64,000 nucleotides of DNA from Alopecurus myosuroides (taxonomy: Eukaryota > Streptophyta > Magnoliopsida > Poales > Poaceae): NCBI GenBank assembly GCA_028641055.1, contig CM054062.1, positions 177,402,726-177,466,725 of the forward strand. The letters are read 5' to 3'. The number at the start of each line of letters is the position of its first letter. The first letter of the stretch is position 1. The position numbers were made by a program, and so were the translations under genes. A model generated the notes under the pieces. That model saw only the letters and a list, made by a program, of their open reading frames with translations, was not told the DNA's origin and ran no database searches. Of the stretch, positions 56,510 through 64,000 are shown one piece after another.

Positions 56510-58220
56510 TGATGCATGTAAAATGCATAGATGAATTTTGCATATTTTCACATGGTTTTCTATTACATATTGCATCATATAAGGGTATAATTCAATGTTT
56601 TATAGTATTTTGGGGTTAAATTACAAAGTCCCCCAACTTTTATGGAATTAACCCTGCCTGTCAGAAACCCCGTTTTCTATATTTTTGACGTTTCAGGGGG
56701 CAAACTTCCGCGAAATCAGCTGAAAATCTGCGGGGGTCATTTTCTTGGAAGGAGAAGACTTGCGGGCGAAGGATCCACAGAATTGGGCAAGGAGGCCCAA
56801 AAGAGGACCCTCCACGTGGCCAGATTCCTTGGCCGCGTGAGAGGCCCCCTTTTGGCCCCTGTGGCCCCAATTCCTTCCATCTTCGACTTACCGACTCCGT
56901 CTTGACCTAAAACGGACTATAAAAGGGTCCCCTGTACCCTTACGGAGAGGAGCGCCGCCGAAACACCGAAACACCGAAACAGATACCAGAAGTTCCAGAT
57001 TGGAGGGGGAAAACTCCGGCGGGGCGCCGCCGGTGTGATCTCCTACCCCTCCAACGTCATCTCCATCGACATCTCCATGAAGAGGGAGTAGTCCACCCCA
57101 GGGCTATGGGTTTGTGGAATTAGCACTTGTATCTCTCTCTCTATGTGCTTCACTAATTAGATCCGTATGAGCTGCCTCACATGATTACGGGCACCGTTGT
57201 AATTCCTATGTGGTGGATCTTTTCTATGAGTTATTGAATCTGAGATTGCAATTGTTTCTCTTGAGTTATTTGAGTAGATGTATCTTATGTACCCCGTTCT
57301 TATTTGCTAGCTTTGATCAATCTAGTTCTTGAGAGCGTGTGTGTGGGGTGATGGGTGCATTAGTTGGAGTAACGGGGGGTGGCTAGTGCTGTGAAAGTGA
57401 CAGAAGTTCAACGATCCACTTAGGTTTTGTTAAACCTTTCTTAGTTACCTCACTAGGGATAAAAAGGAGTACCTTGTTACCGGGGATTTGAAGTGACACT
57501 AATCAATCTCCATGACTAGATATAGCAAGTTCTTACTTCAACTTCATGTCACATTGCTTAAAGCTATATTCTGGTTTTTCCTTAATTATCGAGGTGTTAT
57601 GATTTATTTCGCATCTTGGTGGAGTATAAGAGGGATCAATATGACCGTAGAGATCTCTATGCTAGGACGTGATGCCCATATGAAAGTACTCAATGTTAAA
57701 CATGTTATTGTAATCTCACATGTAATTCTTTATGTCCACCGTCTACCACTTTATTTGAGAGAATGCAAGTGTGAAATCATGAACCCCGGTCCTATTTTAA
57801 ATATAAGAAAACACTCTAGTTACTTTGCTGCAATTTACTTTACTTGCACTTTACTTTACTTGCATCTCCAATTCGAATTTACATTATCTCCATCACCACT
57901 TGCATTACAAAAATACAAAAACAATCCATTGCATATTTATTTTCTCATTTGCATTTAGTAGTAGATTTAATTATTGCACATTTACTTTCAGTTTTGCATT
58001 GCAATTTAGAAGTCTCACACCTTGTGCTTGACAACGACTTGGTGAGGTTGAGGGCACAAAATTCTCTACTTGTTTGCAGGATCTTGGAGGAAGCTTGGAA
58101 GACAACTGCTGAAATACTGGCTCCCCAAGAGTTCGATATAAACCCTCGAGTCACCCTCGTGGGGAAGAAGGCTTGCCACTAGCTACACACTCTGCACTTG
58201 GAGTCTCAACCTAGCCATCA
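56510..58220 (+). repeat. E 3' LTR
   Basis: The LTR is 1711 bp, TGATGCATGT to TAGCCATCA, with TATA box TATAAAA at 56918-56924. It differs by about 1.5-2.5% from the solo copy at 48244-49946. TCAGG follows at 58221-58225. Confidence 0.92.
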
Positions 58221-58411
58221 TCAGGGTGATACTTTTCTCCAAGTCGCTAAATACCGGGCGTGATTCCGGCGAGTGAGGGGCGACGATGACCGATCCGATT
58301 CGGATCGGATTGGTTGGAGTCGAAGTTCTGGGGCTCTAGCGTGAGTTGGTTGTCGATGCGGCCGAAGATGCCGGAGATCCAGCGCCCGCCGTTCCCACAG
58401 ACGGCGCCAAT

Positions 58412-58903
58412 TGTCGAATATGCATCTCAACAAGTCCCTCGGGTGAGCCCATAGGGTTTCGATTAGGAGAACGTGTGGGCGCTGGTGACAATCGTCGGCT
58501 AAACAGGGGGCACGATTTATCCAGGTTCGGAGCCCTCGTAGAGGTAAAACCCTTACTCCTGCTCATGTCGATCTGTATTGATGAGTAGATCGGTTACAAT
58601 GAATGGTGCTCAAGTCGAGAGTATGATCTCGATCTCAAGGCTTTGGTGGTGCGATGTTGCTTGTCCCTCTCCTGGTGATTCTCCTGGCCTTATATAGGTG
58701 GCCAGGTCTCGAATCGTACCTGGGGGGGATACAAACCCTAAACCTAAGTCGGTTACAAGTTTCCTAACTTGACCCGCAAGTCCTTGCGGGTGGGCTTTAA
58801 CTGGGCCTTCTAGAATCGTCTGTGGCGTCTCCCCTTGGGTTTGGGTCTTGGGCCTTGGACCGGGTAGCCTTACCCGATAGGTCTAGGAGTCATCCCTTCG
58901 TCA
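58412..58903 (-). repeat. Duplicate of Tat-B 5' LTR in X'
   Basis: It is 492 bp, minus strand, with the same ends (TGACG...CGACA) and adjacent PBS as 50138-50630. Differences are scattered substitutions. Confidence 0.87.
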
Positions 58904-59181
58904 GTGGGTGGAGTGTGTGCGGAAGCATTGTTGAGAGCGACAAACTGCTGTCCACAAGCCTTGTAATTATAACTCTCTTTTGTATAAAAATCAGGTATGC
59001 AGTTGCATACCCTCGAATTTTTATTTACAAAGTAGTCTTTTTGTTTCTAAAAAAAACATTTGCACATTAAAAATTAATTTTGAACAAGCATATGACCATT
59101 AACATGTGGGTTACATGGCGCATAAATTACACCATTCATTTTTTTTTTTAAACATGAATTCCATATTGCTAGACTAGTTTT

Positions 59182-59348
59182 GACGAAATAGGCTTTCGCC
59201 TCGCTTTATAAATAAAGCACAACGGCCAAACAGATACAAGGTGATGAGGAAATCCTCTTACACAGCAGATCAAAGATAAACAACAAAAACAAATGAAACC
59301 AAACTTGCCACCGAGGACCCTGGAGCGAAATCTAGAAGTACCTAGTCT
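59182..59348 (-). mobile_element. 5'-truncated LINE tail in X'
   Basis: This is the same insertion as 50911-51077, with flanking repeats at 59155-59181 and 59349-59376, so it predates the duplication. Confidence 0.72.
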
Positions 59349-59486
59349 TGAAACCCGTATTGTTGGACTAGTTTTTGCGAGTTGAGTTTTAGGAAATGCG
59401 CGCGCCTTCTTTTCGAAAGTGATGGGAGTAATCCTATCAAAAAAAAAAGTGAAGGGAGCAATAATGAGTGAATGAATGGGCTTTGG

Positions 59487-59784
59487 GGTGCAAACCAACC
59501 TGTGGTTGGATGGTTAGGAGGGTGGTTGTACCCCCAGCCCACCAGAGTTCAAACCCCAGGTTTGACATCTGTGTGTTGCATTTAGGCGGAATATTCTTTC
59601 AGTGAGAGACGACGTTCCCGTCGACAGCGAGGCGCCTGTGGTGACTTCGTCAATCTCAAGACCCGCCGGCTCGGTCTCTCGGAGGTGCTCATAGGGGTAG
59701 GGTGTGCGTGTGTGCGTTCATAGGGGTGAGTGTATGCGCGTGTATATGAGCGCTTGCGATTTGTACTGTGTTTCTAAAAAAAAA
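59487..59784 (+). mobile_element. Au-like tRNA-derived SINE
   Basis: This 298-bp insertion has a perfect 13-bp TSD, GAATGGGCTTTGG (59474-59486 and 59785-59797). An A-box-like TGTGGTTGGATGG lies near the start and a B box GAGTTCAAACC at about 59548. The body contains GACGTTCCCGTCGAC and GGTGCTCATAGGGGTAGGGT, followed by a T-rich end and A9. Flank X has the empty site at about 51205-51220. The SINE is longer than the about 180-bp Au unit I recall, so it is an Au-like variant. Confidence 0.85.
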
Positions 59785-60206
59785 GAATGGGCTTTGGAGT
59801 GGAGAGTTGACTAGGAAAATGACACGGCCAACTGCGCGCGCCGTAATTACCGCGAGCCCGAACACGCAACCGCGGGAAGCTAGCGCCGCGTAGAAACCGC
59901 GTTGATGGGATTGGGTTCTTGTCTCGGCCGGAGAAGGTGGTAACGGCACGCAGTGGTTGCTCGCTAGCTATACCCCCCATAGTTCGCTTAGAAATTTTCG
60001 TTGCGTCGTTGTCTAGCGCATAGTGTAGTCACCACTTGCGTTTCGGTGACCGCATGGCGACGACGACCGCGGTGGCGCATATGTGTACGCAGGTCAACTG
60101 GGCCCGTGCAGGTGCAGGTGCAGGAAAACCTGTCTCGGCTCCGGATGAGCGAGCGTGAGCCGTTGTGCGCCTCATGTACTGTAGTAGTAGATGAATCAAT
60201 CGCAAG

Positions 60207-61800
60207 TGCTCCCTCCCACCTCTGCACGACATGCGTGTGCCAAGAGTCCGATGGACTTGGATAATAATTGTGTTTTTTTTTTTTGAAATAATTGTGTTTC
60301 CTTTCTACGAAACACCCTCCCTACACTGCTCCCACCCACCTCCTCGCCGGCCGGGTCAAGCTGAAGCACGCACCCACATGGGACGACGTGGACCCAGTGC
60401 CCACGCGAAGTCAGAGTTTCAACGGACGCCAACGGCCATATATGGCCCTCACGTTCGTCCTCCATACGATACGACCATACGCCCACTCGCGTTTACACGT
60501 CACATATCGGGAGGACTGCGCACGCACGTTCGACTCGCTCTTCCGATTTTATCTCCCATTTCTCCGTCCTAATTCTTGTTTTTATTACCACCTTGATCCG
60601 ATCAATGTTTCTAGACGAGCTTTTCTTTTTTGCGTTGTAACCAGACATTCCTGCGGCGGCTAGTATACATTTTCGCCGGCGTTCGGCCGCCGAATTTAGG
60701 CAGCCACTACATACTGTATGTCATGCCTGGCGTTAGCTTGACGTTCACGATCCAGAAGCGCTATTTTATAGTAGCCTTTGCGTACTCATCAAACTTGTCC
60801 TTTGCGTCCTCTAACCGTGGTACCGGTGCCTTTTACGATAAGCGCGATGACACCAAGCGGCGAACGTTGACAGAGAGCCGGCAAATGAATGATGGCCGCG
60901 CTGTTCAAATAAACCATACATACGGTTGTGCGCGCGCTATAATCCGGATTCTTCCGGTCTCCACTATGAGCGGTCAATGGATACTGACGCGCTAACGGAG
61001 ACATGTCGACGCTATAATAGTCAGTATACCATGCGAAAATCAGTGTATTGAACAACCGGGTAATATAAGATTGGTCTAACCATTTTAGCGCTAACGGGAG
61101 GGAGAGTCGATGACACATGCATGGGAGACTCAGAGGCGCCTGGTCAAACAACTGGAGCCTACTACAGTAGGTTCGGAATCATCTTAACCGATACTGAAAC
61201 AGATAAATTGTTCTGTCGATCACGTCACTTCTCCTCTCTATTTTGTACCAAAATAATTGATACTCCGGCCAAAGAATACGACCTCTTCTTTTGCGCAGAG
61301 TGAAGAATAAAGACTTATAGGCTAGACATAGTCTCCGTGTGTCTGTCATCACGCTGCCCCCCTTATCTTAATCTCACTTGTGTAACTAGTTTTATTGCTG
61401 TATGTTATGAAATGGTCTTGGTGTGTTTTTTTTTTCTTACTGCGTATTTATGTGAGACTAAATACCAATCTGTGAAATTGCATCATATTATAATTTTATA
61501 CCCAAAAATATGGGCAGGCCTAGGCAACAGGACCTCGTGTTAAGCAATGTTACCGTTCTAGTTGCCAGATAGGAAATAAACTCCACGGATCGTGGGGAGT
61601 TCACACATGGAGGTATAATTTTGCCTAAATGGCCCTTTAGCAAACTTTAAGCCACTAATGGTCACTCAGAAAACTTCTAACTGCATATGTCCCCTCCTAA
61701 AAAACGACGGTTAGGATGACGTTTCTACAACGAAAACAACCTAGCCTATATTGGCCAAGTCATCTGAATAAAGTCATCACAGATGGCGTACCTGTCACAG
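60207..61800. other. Unassigned sequence, no gene recognised
   Basis: Several short open frames exist (for example 60292-60663 and 60789-61151) but none shows a domain, codon bias or partner exon. At 60271-60298 ATAATTGTGTTT is repeated on both sides of a T-run ending GAA, which looks like the footprint of an extremely truncated LINE or SINE with its TSD. Confidence 0.5.
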
Positions 61801-61822
61801 ATGGCCAACCTAACCTAGCCTA

Positions 61823-61920
61823 CATTGGCATTCTCGGAGACTCTGAGAATGCCAAAAACGCCAATGCAAATGGCGTATTGTACGCCTAACGAGAATCTCA
61901 GAGTCTCCGAGAATGCCAAT
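61823..61920. repeat. Inverted repeat with near-palindromic arms
   Basis: The left arm starts ATTGGCATTCTCGGAGACTC and the right arm is its reverse complement over 25 bp (61896-61920), separated by about 48 bp. Each arm is itself an imperfect palindrome (CATTCTC...GAGAATG). It could fold as a large hairpin. No TSD or transposase was found. Confidence 0.7.
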
Positions 61921-62783
61921 GTGCCAACACAAATGATTTTATTTAACCCGCAACATTTTAGAATTTTCCCCACTTTGAACCGCATTTTGTATTTCACATG
62001 ACAGTTGCACCATAATGGAACTTTTTGCACACAAATAGTAAAAACCTAAGCAACATGCCCATGTGGGAGGCAGTGTTACCAAATCGGAAATTCATGGGTA
62101 CATGCATGGGCATCGGTACTCAAGAGCCTGATTCGAAGCGTCCAAAATGTATTTAAGTTATAAAAAAAATATGCACGTACATATTTTTTTGATACTTATT
62201 CATAGAGAATTTCGAGAAAACATATGATTGAAAATTTGTCCCTCAAAAAAATGGAACTTGCACGATTAAAAATTGGGACCCTGTATTCTTCATCGGTCAC
62301 TTCTGTCTACACAAGCTACATACTTTCGTATTACATAACTGCATATATTGTCTGCATGCATGATTTTATGTTTTATATTAAATTTCTTTAGTATTTTTTT
62401 GATTTTACTGTTCTCGTGGGATTAGGAGTGATTATGTTCTATAAACTTTGCTCATTGCTTCAGACATGGCGACTAGACCTAACTAATGTACCATGCTAGG
62501 AGCTTATCATGTTGGTACTTGGAAATGGTAAGCAAAAATACACCTTCTAACAATGTGAGGTTACTTTAGAAGATACATGGGTTAGGCCATGTCACACCAA
62601 CTTACATATGTCTCTCCCCTTCCCCAATCCATCATGCTCGGAAGCCTGCCAAAAGGAGCTTCATCGACGTACAGGAAGAATTCAACACATGCTCCTAAAG
62701 AGGTAGAAAACTAACTCCAAAAGTACGGTGAGAAGAAACATACAAACACATGAAGATTAAGGCGGGAGATACTTACCTATGAC
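61921..62783. other. AT-rich unassigned sequence
   Basis: I see no gene. A perfect 11-bp-arm inverted repeat, AAAAAAATATG...CATATTTTTTT, lies at about 62163-62190. Confidence 0.5.
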
Positions 62784-63273
62784 TGACGTGGGAATACTTC
62801 CCGAGTCCTCCTAACAGGCCTATCCAGTCTAATTATGCGTAGAAGCCCAGCATGTGGAGCCATTATGATCTTCCAGAAGGCCCAACTACGGTCCACCTGC
62901 AAGACTTACGGGTCAAGAATTGGAGGAGCAACCGACATTAACTTAGGGTTTTGTAACCTACACGGGCCCGGATTCGGGACCCAGCCTCCTATATAAAGGC
63001 TGGGAGACCCCGAGGTAAGGTATCTGATCTTTATTCCACCATAGGCTTTGCCTCTCTCGAGATCCAACCTATCGTGACTAGGGCATCCACCATTGTAACA
63101 CACCATCAATACGATCCAGACGAGCAGGAGTAAGAGTTTTACCTCCTTGAGGGCCCCGAACCTGGGTAAACTTTGTCCCATGTTAACCATCGAATCTACC
63201 AACATTCATCCGTTTCCTGTTCTCAAACTCTCAGTATGTCACTCGGGGAATATGTCGATACGGGGAACCGACA
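62784..63273 (+). mobile_element. G: solo Tat-type LTR
   Basis: The LTR is 490 bp, starting TGACGTGGGAATACTTCCCG and ending GGGGAACCGACA, with TATA box TATATAAAG at 62991. Perfect TSD ATGAC lies on both sides (62779-62783 and 63274-63278). It aligns with the Tat-C and Tat-B LTRs (for example GACGAGCAGGAGTAAGAG and GAGGGCCCCGAACCTGGGTA). It fixes the true LTR termini for this family. Confidence 0.9.
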
Positions 63274-63278
63274 ATGAC

Positions 63279-64000
63279 AAAGTAAGACTTCACATAAGCC
63301 TACAAAAGGGAGAGATCAATGAGGGAATAAATGACGACTTTTTACGCCCACACCATCAATGGCCGGCACAAAGATTAGCCTATCCTATATAAGTGGATCG
63401 GTATTTAAGCTCGTCTAGTTATACTCTCTACTCGCCAAGTACCCCTTTGTAATTTGTACCCGTGTCCACTTTATCAATATAATTTTGAGGTGGAACTACA
63501 GCTTTTCACCCCTCAAATCGGGGGGGGGGGGCAAACCTGGGTAAAATCGTGTTTATCTAAACATATTGATCTAAGCACATTAAATAACATACTATCATGA
63601 TCCTTTAGAGGTATGGTTTCCAAGGAACCCGATTTCAATACCTCTACACCACAAGATATCACCTTTTATGCAAGAAATAAGATGCCATGAAATTAAATCC
63701 CAAAACAGATTATGCAAGAAAAATCCCACACCCATTTTCTTTTTCTCATGTTATCCTTAGTGGAAATAAAATTCTGCCAAATCAACCAAAGCCAGACCTC
63801 GATTTTTATGGGGAGTTTACCTTTCCATAATTGTGAAAAAGATATGTCTTGCATCTACGTGACCTGGATGGGGGATTGCAAAGTTCTAGGACCTACATAA
63901 CACCCTCAAAATACTAAATGAGTCCATGATACACTTCGCTCTATATATTATGCATTTGAATTTTTATTTCGGATAAGTGTTGACATCATTTGAAAGGGAG
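63279..64000. other. Host sequence of solo LTR G, probably another LTR-type repeat
   Basis: It contains a TATA-like CCTATATAAGTGG near 63383, a TTTGTAATTTG segment, a G12 run (63521-63532) and GCAAACCTGGGTAAAATCGTG. This resembles the end of a further Tat-like LTR, but I cannot delimit it. No ORF is convincing. Confidence 0.35.

Larger units (their letters stand above)
51621..58220 (+). mobile_element. E: Athila-lineage retrotransposon, non-autonomous, 5' LTR truncated
   Basis: The plus-strand order is a partial 5' LTR (51621-52454), PBS (52465-52482), gag-protease ORF (52801-54147), non-coding spacer, PPT (56491-56508), full 3' LTR (56510-58220) and TSD-equivalent TCAGG. No RT, RNase H or integrase is present. 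It belongs with the short non-autonomous Athila-type elements common in Triticeae. Confidence 0.88.
58221..60206. repeat. Flank X': second duplicate, with added SINE
   Basis: This segment repeats X: Tat leader, PBS (58392-58411), Tat LTR (58412-58903, minus), outside flank with the truncated LINE (59182-59348). It is 312 bp longer because of one SINE insertion with its TSD. Similarity to X ends near 60206 at CGCAAGTGCT. Confidence 0.88.

Noticed and set aside
60292..60663. 123-codon open frame and neighbours in 60.2-61.3 kb as a small gene
   Set aside because: There are competing frames on both strands, no domain, no splice structure and no conserved counterpart in the window. It is consistent with chance.
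62160..62190. A/T hairpin AAAAAAATATG...CATATTTTTTT as a terminator or MITE
   Set aside because: Simple AT-rich inverted repeats of this size are frequent in such sequence, and no TSD or repeated copy is visible.

Overview
This is repeat-dominated DNA from a large-genome grass, most likely a Pooideae cereal or forage grass (Triticeae or Poeae type). The evidence is nested Ty3/gypsy LTR retrotransposons of the Tat and Athila lineages, a tRNA-derived Au-like SINE with perfect target-site duplications (TSDs), and LTRs of several hundred to several thousand bases. I see no intact host gene. Nearly all coding-like sequence belongs to retrotransposons, most of it broken.

Layout. (1) 1-17027: Tat-A, sense on the minus strand: gag at about 15.5-17.0 kb, protease, RT, then RNase H/integrase ending at 11525. 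Beyond the integrase lies an antisense (plus-strand) intron-containing accessory gene pair, aORF1 and aORF2 (1-11223). A young long-LTR element, H2 (2312-11096, LTRs about 4.15 kb, internal domain only 476 bp, TSD GCTCC), splits aORF2. (2) 17028-23094: Tat-D, a plus-sense fragment with the integrase tail, a decayed antisense aORF and the 3' LTR, inserted in Tat-C. (3) 23095-29957: Tat-C, plus-sense, diverged from A and B, with the integrase end, antisense aORF2 and aORF1, a 30-bp minisatellite, PPT and 3' LTR. (4) 29958-34574: Athila-type fragment F, minus strand. (5) 34575-50630: Tat-B, minus strand, about 99% identical to Tat-A, with a solo long LTR (35372-39652, TSD TCACT) in an aORF intron and the 5' LTR at 50138-50630. 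(6) 48244-60206: Athila-type element E sits in the Tat-B 5' leader. A tandem duplication left a solo LTR plus flank X (48244-51620), followed by a 5'-truncated E with an intact gag-protease ORF (52801-54147), its 3' LTR and a second flank X' carrying an extra SINE. (7) 60207-64000: low-identity sequence with inverted repeats and a solo Tat-type LTR (62784-63273, TSD ATGAC).

How the parts relate. Every Tat copy has gag-pol on one strand and, tail to tail behind integrase, an antisense gene unit. That unit has conserved GT-AG introns, TATA boxes at its head (seen in C and D), conserved stem-loops in the convergent gap, and a repeated intronic motif resembling the element's own polypurine tract. 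Tat-A and Tat-B share the same disabling lesions. They were therefore either copied from an already defective parent by machinery supplied in trans, or duplicated as DNA.

Frames, splice sites and junctions were read by eye. Family names rest on motif recognition, without database searches.
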